A stretch of DNA of 14,101 nucleotides, from positions 1 through 14,101 of the forward strand of contig JAFTNI010000200.1 in assembly GCA_017451975.1 (NCBI GenBank), written 5' to 3'. The position numbers and the translations under genes were made by a program. This DNA is from Clostridia bacterium (GTDB taxonomy: Bacteria > Bacillota > Clostridia > Oscillospirales > CAG-272). Below are positions 7,011 through 13,906 of the stretch, one piece after another. The notes beneath the pieces are model-generated. The model worked only from the letters and a program-made list of their open reading frames with translations, did not search any database and was not told where the DNA came from. Each line of letters begins with the position of its first letter. Positions within the stretch are counted from its first letter, which is position 1.

Positions 7011-7610
7011 CTATATATTTTTCGCCTTAAGTGCATACAGAATATCGCTTTCCTCCGCGTATGCCATACCATTGAGTTTTGCCTTTTTCGCCGCGGCAAG
7101 CACCTTTTCCGTCACAATAAGCCTGTGCGGGTAAAGCCCAAGGCGGCAAACGTCAAGCCCGTTCCAGGAGTTTAAGTCCATTGTTACGGGGCAAGGGCGA
7201 AGCCTGTTCAGCTCAAACTGCCCGCACTCGGGGCAAAAATTCTTTTTCTTTACGTGCGACGCCTTGTAATCTATATCTATAAAGCCCTGCGGCTTAAGCC
7301 ACACATATTCGGGCGCGCCTTCCTCTGCATTAGCTATTATCACGGGAGTATATTCCATGCCCGTCGCTCCCGCTTCAAGGAAAACCTCAAGCGCGCGCTT
7401 CGAAAGAATGCTCCCTCTTGTGTACGCATGAAAATAATCCGGGTATTTTTTGCCGCCGTCGAGCATGAATACGGGCGTTTCCGCGCCGTATTTCGGCGTA
7501 CTTACCGTGCGCCCGCAAGCGGGGCAAGTGCCCTTCTCATAGCCGGGGAAGGTCTCCTCACCGTTAAAATATTTATACCTGTTTGAACCCTCGCGAATTT
7601 CGTAGAACAT
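7011..7610 (-). CDS. Double-CXXCG motif protein, possible SitI6/Gmx-type immunity protein
   Basis: This 199-aa soluble protein has two CXXCG zinc-knuckle motifs, CPACG (C29, C32) and CPECG (C126, C129). The two halves look alike: after each motif comes a helix-rich stretch, ILSKRALEVFLEAGATGMEY (68-87) and LIVTEKVLAAAKKAKLNGMA in the second half. This layout and the N-terminal MFYEIRE recall the Gmx_para_CXXCG family, known from many paralogues in Myxococcus, some of which are SitI6-type immunity proteins against Sit toxins. No toxin gene is nearby, so an orphan immunity role or an unrelated function is equally possible. The start is uncertain: ATG 7610 is chosen over an in-frame GTG at 7616 because the family begins in this way, but neither has a clear ribosome binding site. 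It is transcribed alone, from a promoter at about 7641-7669 to the terminator at 6949-6981. Family assignment is by motif recognition only. Confidence 0.7.
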   Translation of the reverse strand: MFYEIREGSNRYKYFNGEETFPGYEKGTCPACGRTVSTPKYGAETPVFMLDGGKKYPDYFHAYTRGSILSKRALEVFLEAGATGMEYTPVIIANAEEGAPEYVWLKPQGFIDIDYKASHVKKKNFCPECGQFELNRLRPCPVTMDLNSWNGLDVCRLGLYPHRLIVTEKVLAAAKKAKLNGMAYAEESDILYALKAKNI

Positions 7611-7640
7611 AAGCACATTCGTTTATTTTTATATACGTTT

Positions 7641-7669
7641 ATTTTACCATAAAAATGTCGCGTATGCAA
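7641..7669 (-). promoter_or_regulatory. Probable extended -10 promoter of the double-CXXCG gene
   Basis: On the minus strand TTGCAT (7669-7664), a 17-base spacer and TGGTAAAAT (-10 TAAAAT at 7646-7641, with an extended TGn) point to a start near 7634. The -35 box is weak. Two direct copies of CGTTTATTTT (plus-strand sense, 7620-7629 and 7636-7645) lie 16 bases apart, one overlapping the -10. Confidence 0.5.
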
Positions 7670-7729
7670 GCGTTTTACAATGTATCCACTTCCGCAAAAC
7701 AATTTACGCAAAAATATCGTAAAAGCATA

Positions 7730-7758
7730 TTGAAAAATGCCAATATATATAGTATAAT
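7730..7758 (+). promoter_or_regulatory. SigA-type promoter of the asnS operon
   Basis: TTGAAA (7730-7735), a 17-base spacer and a perfect TATAAT (7753-7758) predict a start near 7765. The leader to the ATG at 7823 is only about 58 bases. It has a small CGCGC-ACAA-GCGCG hairpin but no room for a T-box, which often controls tRNA synthetase genes in Bacillota. The intergenic stretch 7617-7822 holds this promoter and the divergent one at 7641-7669, and no gene. Confidence 0.8.
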
Positions 7759-7822
7759 AATTTATTATATACATCTTTGCGCGCACAAGCGCGGAAAAAC
7801 TAAAAAAGGAAGATACTTTACT

Positions 7823-9217
7823 ATGAAAAGAACAACAGTAAAAGAAATTTTTGCGTGCCCCGAAGCTTTTGCAGATAAAGAAGTTACCGTTGCGGGCTGG
7901 GCGAAAACGATTCGCGCAAGCAACGCCTTCGGCTTTATCGAGCTCAACGACGGCAGCACGTTTTCCCGTATTCAGGTAGTTTTCGAAGCAGACAAGCTTG
8001 CAAACTACACCGAAATTGCAAAGCAGAACGTTGGCGCGGCTCTCATCGTTCGCGGCACGCTCGTGCTCACACCTCAGGCTAAACAGCCCTTCGAGATCAA
8101 AGCTACGGAAGTAACGGTAGAAGGCGCTTCCACGCCCGACTTCCCCATGCAGAAGAAGAAAACTTCTCTTGAATTTTTGCGTACTATCCCCCACCTCCGC
8201 CCCAGAGCGAACATCTACACGGCGGTTTTCCGCGTTCGCTCCGAAGCGGCTTACGCTATCCACAACTTCTTCCACGAGCGCGGATTCCTCTACGCTCACA
8301 CGCCTCTCATCACAACGAGTGACTGCGAGGGTGCGGGCGAAATGTTCCACGTAACGAGCCTTGACCTTGAAAACCTCCCCAAAACAGAGGACGGCGCTGT
8401 AGACTACACGAAAGACTTCTTCGGCAGGCACACAAGCCTTACCGTTTCCGGTCAGCTCCATGCAGAGTGCTATGCTCAGGCTTTCGCAAACGTATACACC
8501 TTCGGCCCCACGTTCCGCGCAGAGCGCTCCTATACACAGCGCCACGCCGCTGAATTCTGGATGATCGAGCCCGAGATAGCTTTCTCTGACCTCGAGGACG
8601 ATATGGAGCTTGCAGAGGCTATGACGAAATACGTTATCAACCACCTTCTCAATGCTTGCAAGCCCGAGCTTGAATTTTTCAACAAGTTTGTGGATAACAC
8701 GGTGCTCGAAAGACTCAACAACATCGTAAGCAACGATTTCGCGCGCGTTGAATATACTGAAGCTATAAAGCTTCTTGAAGAAAGCGGCGAAAAATTCGAT
8801 TTCAAACCCTACTGGGGCTGCGACCTCCAGACAGAGCATGAAAGATACCTCTGCGAAAAGGTTTTCAAGAAACCCGTTTTCGTTATCAACTACCCCCGCG
8901 AGATCAAGGCTTTCTATATGCGTCTTAACGACGACGGCAAAACGGTTGCCGCAATGGATATGCTTGTGCCCGGCGTTGGCGAGCTTATCGGCGGTTCTCA
9001 GCGTGAAGAAAGAATGGATTACCTCACGGCAGCATATAAAAACTTCGGCATAGACGAAAAAGACTACTGGTGGTACACAGAGCTTCGCAAATTCGGCGGC
9101 ACGCACCACGCAGGCTTCGGCCTTGGCTTCGAGCGCCTCATTATGTACGTAACGGGCGTTTCCAACATCCGCGACGTAGAGCTCTTCCCCAGAACCACAG
9201 GCAACGCAGATATTTAA
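7823..9217 (+). CDS. asnS: Asparagine--tRNA ligase
   Basis: This 464-aa class IIb aminoacyl-tRNA synthetase attaches asparagine to tRNA-Asn in the cytosol. The length is that of normal bacterial AsnRS. The N-terminal OB-fold anticodon-binding domain spans about 1-110 (VTVAGWAKTIRASNAFGFIE). The catalytic domain follows, with motif 1 around 145-165 (FFHERGFLYAHTPLITT), the flipping-loop region DCEGAGEMFHVT (167-178), motif 2 YTFGPTFRAERSYTQRHAAE (225-244) and motif 3 GFGLGFERLIM (431-441). The sequence next to motif 3, NIRDVELFPRTTGNA, is the AsnRS form. A motif 2 detail, RAERSYT, differs from the common RAENSNT. The start is ATG 7823 with AAAAAGGAAG about 10 bases upstream; an in-frame ATG at 7655 precedes the promoter and is rejected. 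It is the first gene of the plus-strand operon. Confidence 0.97.
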   Translation: MKRTTVKEIFACPEAFADKEVTVAGWAKTIRASNAFGFIELNDGSTFSRIQVVFEADKLANYTEIAKQNVGAALIVRGTLVLTPQAKQPFEIKATEVTVEGASTPDFPMQKKKTSLEFLRTIPHLRPRANIYTAVFRVRSEAAYAIHNFFHERGFLYAHTPLITTSDCEGAGEMFHVTSLDLENLPKTEDGAVDYTKDFFGRHTSLTVSGQLHAECYAQAFANVYTFGPTFRAERSYTQRHAAEFWMIEPEIAFSDLEDDMELAEAMTKYVINHLLNACKPELEFFNKFVDNTVLERLNNIVSNDFARVEYTEAIKLLEESGEKFDFKPYWGCDLQTEHERYLCEKVFKKPVFVINYPREIKAFYMRLNDDGKTVAAMDMLVPGVGELIGGSQREERMDYLTAAYKNFGIDEKDYWWYTELRKFGGTHHAGFGLGFERLIMYVTGVSNIRDVELFPRTTGNADI

Positions 9218-9236
9218 GCTTATAAAGGCAACGCAA

Positions 9237-9265
9237 AAGCCTCTCTCCCAGAGGGAGGGGGGCTT
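9237..9265 (+). repeat. GC-rich hairpin between asnS and the aminotransferase gene
   Basis: Positions 9237-9249 and 9253-9265 pair over 13 bp (two G-U pairs) around the 3-base loop AGA. A short AATTTT follows, so it could act as a partial terminator that lowers expression of the downstream genes. Its purine-rich GGGAGGGGGG arm recalls the GGGAGGGGGAGC arm at 2431-2444, so both may belong to a family of dispersed palindromes. Confidence 0.6.
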
Positions 9266-9288
9266 AATTTTCCCCAAGGAGTCCCGAT

Positions 9289-10623
9289 ATGAAAAGAAAA
9301 TCCATAAATGAAATGACGCGTGAGGAGCTTGCCTTCGAATACAGCGAGCTTCTTGCAGAATACGAGCAGGTTAAGGCAGAGCGCCTTTCGCTCGATATGT
9401 CGCGCGGCAAGCCCTGCCGCGAGCAGCTTGACCTTTCCGACGGCATTCTCACCGTGCTCAAAACGGGTGAAGATTGCCACAACAGCTTCGGCACCGATAT
9501 GAGAAACTACGGCATGCCTATAGGCGTGCCCGCGGCGCGCAAGCTTTTTGCAGAGCTTTGCGGCGTTGAGTTCGACAACGTGTTCCTGGGCGGTAATGCG
9601 AGCCTGGAGCTTATGTACGACGCAGTTGCGCGTGCAGAGCTTTTCGGCGTAGCGCCCGGCAGCACGCCCTGGTGCAAGCTCGACAAGGTAAAATTCCTTT
9701 GCCCCGCCCCCGGTTACGACAGGCACTTCCGCATTTGCGAAACCTTCGGCATTGAGATGATAAACATTGAAATACGCGAGGACGGCCCCGATATGGACAC
9801 AGTGGAAAAGCTCGTGTCAAGCGACGAAAGCATAAAGGGCATATGGTGCGTACCGAAGCACTCCAACCCAACGGGTACTATCTACAGCGACGAAACCGTT
9901 CGCCGCTTTGCCGCGCTCAAGCCCGCGGCAAAGGATTTCCGCATATTCTGGGATAACGCATATATGGTTCACGACCTTTACGAGGGCGTGCCCGATATTC
10001 TCAATATTTTCGAGCTTACGCAAGGCACGGAAAACGAGGATATGGTTTATATGTTCACCTCTACATCCAAAATAACTTACGCGGGCAGCGGTATTTCCGC
10101 TTTTATCACGAGCGACAGAAATATGAAGCACGCGCTCAGCTATATCGGCACACAGATCATTTCCTACGATAAGCTCAACCAGTTCCGCCACGCCATCTTC
10201 TTTGAAGATGCCGACGGCATACGCGCCCACATGAAAAAGCACGCAGATATTCTGCGCCCCCGCTTTGAAGCCGTGCTTACTGCGTTTGAAAAAGAGCTTG
10301 CGGGCAGAGATATCGCAACGTGGACAAAGCCGCTCGGCGGTTACTTCATAAGCCTCGATATGCTCTCCGGCAGCGCAAAGCGCGTTTACGAGCTTTGCCT
10401 CGATGCAGGTATGAAGCTTACGGAAGCAGGCGCAACCTACCCCTACGGCAAAGACCCAAAGGATGCAAACCTTCGTATCGCGCCCTCTTACCCTCCGCTT
10501 CCCGAGCTTCGCATGGCGGCGCAGGTGCTCTGCCTTTGCGTAAAGCTTGCCGCTGTGGAAAAGGCACTTTCGGAACGCGGATTTTTCAAGAGCATAAACA
10601 CCATTTCTCTCGGCAATATCTGA
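9289..10623 (+). CDS. Aspartate aminotransferase, type Ic (PLP-dependent, fold type I)
   Basis: This 444-aa protein matches the Asp_aminotransf family (PF12897), described as type Ic aspartate aminotransferases, which exchange amino groups between aspartate and 2-oxoglutarate. Signs include the N-terminal LSLDMSRGKPCREQLDLS (33-50), YGMPIGVPAARKLFAELCGV (74-93), KHSNPTGTIYS (190-200), FWDNAYMVHDLY (220-231) with D222 positioned to hold the cofactor nitrogen, and TSTSKITYAGSG (257-268) with K261 as the expected Schiff-base lysine. The length is usual for the family. The ATG at 9289 has AAGGAG 7 bases upstream. It lies 71 bases after asnS, with a hairpin in between, and 34 bases before ddl. The family has also been annotated as MocR-like aminotransferase, but no DNA-binding domain is present here. 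The substrate is inferred from the family. Confidence 0.88.
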   Translation: MKRKSINEMTREELAFEYSELLAEYEQVKAERLSLDMSRGKPCREQLDLSDGILTVLKTGEDCHNSFGTDMRNYGMPIGVPAARKLFAELCGVEFDNVFLGGNASLELMYDAVARAELFGVAPGSTPWCKLDKVKFLCPAPGYDRHFRICETFGIEMINIEIREDGPDMDTVEKLVSSDESIKGIWCVPKHSNPTGTIYSDETVRRFAALKPAAKDFRIFWDNAYMVHDLYEGVPDILNIFELTQGTENEDMVYMFTSTSKITYAGSGISAFITSDRNMKHALSYIGTQIISYDKLNQFRHAIFFEDADGIRAHMKKHADILRPRFEAVLTAFEKELAGRDIATWTKPLGGYFISLDMLSGSAKRVYELCLDAGMKLTEAGATYPYGKDPKDANLRIAPSYPPLPELRMAAQVLCLCVKLAAVEKALSERGFFKSINTISLGNI

Positions 10624-10657
10624 GATATATCGGCATATCAAAAACAGGAGTTTTTAC

Positions 10658-11680
10658 ATGAAAATAGCAGTTTTGGCGGGCGGTCTTTCGCCTGAGCGCG
10701 AGGTTTCGCTTTCCTCGGGCTCGCTTATCGCAAACGCGCTTTGCGGGCTTGGCCACGAAGTAGCGCTTGCCGACGTTTACCTCGGCACTTGCGGCAAAAC
10801 GCCCGATGAACTTTTTAATAAAAACGGGAATTATCCCCACAAAATACCCGAAAACCCGCCCGATCTCGAAGCGCTCAAAAAAGAGGCGGGCATAGGCGAA
10901 CGCCTTATAGGCCACGGCATTGCCGCGCTTGTACACGCGGCAGACGTAGTTTTCCTCGCGCTTCACGGCGGCATGGGCGAAAACGGTCAGCTTCAGGCAT
11001 ACCTCGATTGCCTCGGCATAAAATATACGGGCAGCGGCTTTGCCTCCTGCCTTGCCGCGATGGATAAAAACCTTTCAAAAACCATCTTCCGCGCCGCGGG
11101 CGTGCCCACGGCAGATTGGGTTTACTGCACGGCAGACGAAGCGGCGGAAAAGGAAATTGCCTTTCCCTGCGTTATAAAGCCCTGCTCCTGCGGCTCCAGC
11201 GTAGGAGTTACGATGGTAGATACGAAAGAGGAGTTTTCTGCGGCGCTGGAAGCGGCGAAGAAATACGAAGATAATATAATTATAGAAGAAAAGCTTTTCG
11301 GGCGCGAATTTTCCATTGGCGTGCTTGCGGGCAAAGCGCTCCCCCCTATAGAAATACGCCCCAAGGGCGAAGGCTTCTACGATTTCGCAAAGAAATATCA
11401 GCAAGGGCTCACGGAAGAAATTTGCCCCGCACCGCTTACGCAAGCGCAGGCTGAGCGCCTCTCCGAGCTTGCGCTCCGCGCGCACAAGGCGCTCGGCCTT
11501 GGCGACTACAGCAGAATAGACTTTATTCTCGATGAAGAAAAAGGCGATTTCTACTGCCTTGAGGCAAACACTCTGCCGGGTATGACACCCACGAGCCTGC
11601 TCCCCCAGGAAGCGGCGGCGGCGGGCATACCCTACGGCGAGCTTTGCGAGATGATAGCAAAAACCGCATACGATAAATAA
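10658..11680 (+). CDS. ddl: D-alanine--D-alanine ligase
   Basis: This 340-aa ATP-grasp enzyme joins two D-alanines for peptidoglycan precursor synthesis in the cytosol. Visible features are AGGLSPEREVSLSSG (7-21) with E15 at the position of the first-site Glu, LHGGMGENGQLQAYLDCLG (102-120), FPCVIKPCSCGSSVGV (169-184) with K174 for ATP and the Ser pair 180/181, the omega-loop GFYDFAKKYQQG (239-250), and LEANTLPGMTPTSLLPQEA (301-319) with Mg-binding residues. Tyr at 241 in the omega loop is that of true D-Ala-D-Ala ligases; D-lactate ligases of the VanA type have other residues there. A longer insert at about 45-85 before the first HGG is common in clostridial forms. The ATG at 10658 has CAGGAG 7 bases upstream. 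It is the third gene of the asnS operon, 42 bases before coaW. Confidence 0.95.
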   Translation: MKIAVLAGGLSPEREVSLSSGSLIANALCGLGHEVALADVYLGTCGKTPDELFNKNGNYPHKIPENPPDLEALKKEAGIGERLIGHGIAALVHAADVVFLALHGGMGENGQLQAYLDCLGIKYTGSGFASCLAAMDKNLSKTIFRAAGVPTADWVYCTADEAAEKEIAFPCVIKPCSCGSSVGVTMVDTKEEFSAALEAAKKYEDNIIIEEKLFGREFSIGVLAGKALPPIEIRPKGEGFYDFAKKYQQGLTEEICPAPLTQAQAERLSELALRAHKALGLGDYSRIDFILDEEKGDFYCLEANTLPGMTPTSLLPQEAAAAGIPYGELCEMIAKTAYDK

Positions 11681-11722
11681 ACTGTTCCATAATTTTGCAT
11701 TTATAAAAACGAGGTGTTTAAA

Positions 11723-12553
11723 GTGAAGGTTATAATTGGTATAGACGTCGGCGGCAGCACAACTAAAATAGTGGGCTTCCGCGGCGAAGAATCGCTCGGC
11801 TCTACGTTCGTTCACGCAACAGACCCGATAACGTCGCTCTACGGCGCTTTCGGCAAGTTTACGGTAGAGCGCGGAATAGCGCTTTCCGATATCGAAAAGG
11901 TCATCGTCACGGGCACGGGCTCCTCTTACATAAAGGATTCCATCTATGGGCTTCCCTGCTTTCACGAATCGGAGTTCACTTGCGTAGGCAAGGGCGGGCT
12001 TTACCTTTCGGGGCTTTCCGAAGCAATAGTCGTGAGCATGGGCACGGGCACGGCGCTTGTTCACGCGAAAAAAGACGGCGATAAAGTAATCACAAACTAC
12101 CTCGGCGGCACGGGCGTGGGCGGCGGCACACTTCTCGGCCTTTCCAAAAAGCTTTGCGGCATAGAAACGATTTCCAATATAGTCGACGTAGCAAAAACAG
12201 GCAGCCTCGATAAAATCGACCTCCGCATTTCCGATATGATAAAAACGGGCGAGCAGAACGTTCCGCTTCCCCACGATATGACGGCGGCAAACTTCGGCAA
12301 GGTTTCCGACATTGCCACGAAGGGCGACCTCGCACTCGGCATAATCAACATGGTTTTCGAAACTATCGGCATGATAGGCGTTTTCGCCACGAAAAGCATC
12401 GGCACAAAAGACCTTGTGCTCACGGGTAATATGACAAACCTTCCGCAGGCAAAAGAAATTTTTGCAAACCTCAACGAGCTTTTCGGCGTAAACTTTATCA
12501 TCCCCGAAAACGCCGTTTTTGCCACGGCTCACGGCGCGGCGCTTTCGAAATAA
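11723..12553 (+). CDS. coaW: Type II pantothenate kinase (CoaW-like)
   Basis: This 276-aa ASKHA-fold kinase phosphorylates pantothenate, the first step of coenzyme A synthesis. It shows the P-loop-like KVIIGIDVGGSTTKIVGF (2-19), VTGTGSSYIKDSIYGLP (62-78), HESEFTCVGKGGLYLSG (81-97) in which E82 or E84 should be the catalytic base, SMGTGTALVHAKKDG (105-119), NYLGGTGVGGGTLLGLSKKL (125-144) and a C-terminal LVLTGNM (231-237). Type II enzymes are typical of staphylococci, bacilli and some Clostridia; the staphylococcal form is not inhibited by CoA. The chosen start is GTG 11723, with GAGGTG 6 bases upstream; the in-frame GTG at 11714 lies inside that site. It is the fourth gene of the asnS operon. 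Confidence 0.9.
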   Translation: MKVIIGIDVGGSTTKIVGFRGEESLGSTFVHATDPITSLYGAFGKFTVERGIALSDIEKVIVTGTGSSYIKDSIYGLPCFHESEFTCVGKGGLYLSGLSEAIVVSMGTGTALVHAKKDGDKVITNYLGGTGVGGGTLLGLSKKLCGIETISNIVDVAKTGSLDKIDLRISDMIKTGEQNVPLPHDMTAANFGKVSDIATKGDLALGIINMVFETIGMIGVFATKSIGTKDLVLTGNMTNLPQAKEIFANLNELFGVNFIIPENAVFATAHGAALSK

Positions 12554-12614
12554 CATACTTTTTTCCAAAAAATATGCAAAAAACTTTGCTTTGAAACCTT
12601 TTCGGTAAAATTTT

Positions 12615-13052
12615 ATGAACGCAAAAATTCCCAAACCCATATTTTATTTTCTCACGTTTACGTGGGGCTTGCCCTTCACGCTTATAGGGCTTGCGGCGGC
12701 GCTTTTCCTGCGCCTGCGCGGCTATAAGCCGAAAAAGCACGGCTACTGCTTCTATTTTGAGGTGGGCGAAAATTGGGGCGGCATAAACCTCGGGCTTTTC
12801 TTTATAGTAAATAAAGGCAGCCACGCGGCAATACGCGACCACGAACACGGCCACGCCGTGCAAAATTGCTACCTCGGCCCTTTTATGCTCGTTCTCGTTG
12901 CGCTCCCTTCTCTTTTGCGCTCGCGCTACCGCGCTTACATCACGGAAAAGAAGGGCGTAGATGTGCGCACGCTTCCGCCATACGACAGTATATGGTTCGA
13001 AGGTCAGGCAACACGCCTCGGGAAAGAAATAGTTGAATATATAACCAGGTAA
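12615..13052 (+). CDS. Small membrane protein with a zincin-like HEHGH motif, unknown function
   Basis: I do not recognise a named family for this 145-aa protein. Residues 9-33 form a hydrophobic segment (FYFLTFTWGLPFTLIGLAAA), and 86-101 form a second, weaker one. Between them lies DHEHGHAVQ (75-83), which fits the HExxH zinc motif of metallopeptidases as HEHGH (76-80), with Q83 as in HExxHxxQ variants. Further on, DSIWFEGQATRLGKE (124-138) has an E129 that could be a third ligand. At this length it would be a minimal membrane zincin or a degenerate, non-catalytic relative. The ATG at 12615 is the only plausible start but lacks a clear ribosome binding site, so expression may be low. It follows coaW by 61 bases, and a strong terminator begins 5 bases after its stop, making it the last gene of the asnS operon. 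Confidence 0.75.
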   Translation: MNAKIPKPIFYFLTFTWGLPFTLIGLAAALFLRLRGYKPKKHGYCFYFEVGENWGGINLGLFFIVNKGSHAAIRDHEHGHAVQNCYLGPFMLVLVALPSLLRSRYRAYITEKKGVDVRTLPPYDSIWFEGQATRLGKEIVEYITR

Positions 13053-13057
13053 AATTT

Positions 13058-13085
13058 AAACCGCACCCGATAGGGTGCGGTTTTT
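13058..13085 (+). terminator. Rho-independent terminator ending the asnS operon
   Basis: AAACCGCACCC (13058-13068) pairs perfectly with GGGTGCGGTTT (13073-13083) around the loop GATA, followed by a T5 run counted from 13081. On the minus strand the stem is followed by TTTAAATTTT, so it can also end transcription of the convergent gene whose stop is at 13095. Confidence 0.95.
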
Positions 13086-13094
13086 GTATGTAAT

Positions 13095-13427
13095 TCATTT
13101 ATCTACATTCTCGCAAACGGCATCAAATATCTCAAAGCCTTCGCAATAGAAAGAAAGCGTGCCGTCCTCATAATCTTCCGCGAAAAATCGGCATTCCTTC
13201 TGATAACCGCGCGAAGAGTAATCGTGTATTTCAAAACCGTCTATCTGAAATGGGTATACTACGTTTCGCATATTGATTTCAGATACGTTTTGAAAAATAA
13301 TAAAATAAGATTTTCCGTTTTCAGCGGCACATTGCATTTTTACCGCCAGCGCCCCGCACGAATGTTCAATCGAAAATTCCGAAACCGTTACGGAGCTTCC
13401 GTTGATTTCAGAAATGATATCATTCAT
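13095..13427 (-). CDS. Hypothetical soluble protein, 110 aa
   Basis: I recognise no family. The protein is acidic and rich in aromatic residues, with no signal peptide or membrane segment; alternating patterns such as KSYFIIFQNVSEINMR and LSFYCEGFEIFDAV suggest a mainly beta fold. It has five cysteines but no CXXC pair. The ATG at 13427 has GAGGTG 6 bases upstream. The start overlaps the end of the upstream membrane protein gene by 8 bases, so translation is likely coupled. Base composition is clearly AT-richer than the rest of the window, which suggests recent acquisition together with its partner. It ends against the terminator at 13058-13085, which works on this strand as well. Confidence 0.75.
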   Translation of the reverse strand: MNDIISEINGSSVTVSEFSIEHSCGALAVKMQCAAENGKSYFIIFQNVSEINMRNVVYPFQIDGFEIHDYSSRGYQKECRFFAEDYEDGTLSFYCEGFEIFDAVCENVDK

Positions 13428-13842
13428 AAATTACACCTCGCATCGAAACAATAAAATATACAATTCTCAAAACAATATATGTAAAAAACAAAGCAATCGC
13501 TACATTTGTCTCTTCACTGACAGATAACACACGTGCTATATGTACAACTCCAAATTGAAGCAACAAACTAACGTTAGATAATATATTAAGTATCGATTTC
13601 GCTATTGTTTTAGGTTTTACAAAAAAATAATATGTGCTATAGAATAAATCCATTTCATAAAAGACCACAAATCCTCCAAGAGCGATGAGCATGGCAGCGC
13701 CCATGCCTTCCATAATATCAACATCGTTCTCCGGATCCATATCGTAATTATATGAATCTATTGCACCTTTAAGAAAAACGAACGAAGTAATCACAATCAA
13801 TGTCAAAAAAATTGAGATAATTATAATTTTCTTCTTTTTCAC
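13420..13842 (-). CDS. Hypothetical four-helix membrane protein, 140 aa
   Basis: I recognise no family. The protein begins with KKKK and has four hydrophobic segments at about 6-26, 46-74, 83-107 and 112-134, with an acidic loop, DMDPENDVDIMEG, between the first two. The basic N-terminus suggests that it faces the cytoplasm. The start is GTG 13842; AAAGGCGG lies about 8 bases upstream and a promoter with a TATAAT -10 box just before it. It is the first gene of a two-gene minus-strand unit and overlaps the next start by 8 bases. The sequence is AT-rich (many ATT, ATA and AAA codons), unlike the GC-rich genes to the left. Function is unknown; a small membrane protein paired with a small soluble protein could be an exchangeable module. 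Confidence 0.75.
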   Translation of the reverse strand: MKKKKIIIISIFLTLIVITSFVFLKGAIDSYNYDMDPENDVDIMEGMGAAMLIALGGFVVFYEMDLFYSTYYFFVKPKTIAKSILNILSNVSLLLQFGVVHIARVLSVSEETNVAIALFFTYIVLRIVYFIVSMRGVIYE

Positions 13843-13865
13843 ACCTTCACCGCCTTTCTGATTTT

Positions 13866-13894
13866 ATTATAGCACACTTCCTCACAGAGTGCAA
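13866..13894 (-). promoter_or_regulatory. Extended -10 promoter of the membrane protein gene pair
   Basis: On the minus strand TTGCAC (13894-13889) is followed by a 17-base spacer and TATAAT (13871-13866), preceded by TGC, an extended -10. Transcription would start near 13859, about 17 bases before the GTG at 13842. The -35 match is weak. Confidence 0.65.
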
Positions 13895-13906
13895 GAGTTT
13901 GGAGAT

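Noticed and set aside
7759..7822. T-box riboswitch before asnS
   Set aside because: The leader from the predicted start to the ATG is only about 60 bases and lacks a T-box sequence or an antiterminator.
7502..9277. Open frame of about 590 codons on the minus strand opposite asnS
   Set aside because: It spans asnS, its promoter and part of the neighbouring gene. asnS is unmistakable on the plus strand, and the antisense translation has no recognisable domain or ribosome binding site.
10658..11680. A vancomycin-resistance D-Ala-D-Lac ligase
   Set aside because: The omega loop has the FYDFAKKY form with Tyr, as in ordinary Ddl, and no vanH, vanX or regulator genes are nearby.
11075..12640. Open frame of about 520 codons on the minus strand opposite ddl and coaW
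   Set aside because: It crosses two well-supported genes and their gap, and reads as a codon-bias shadow.
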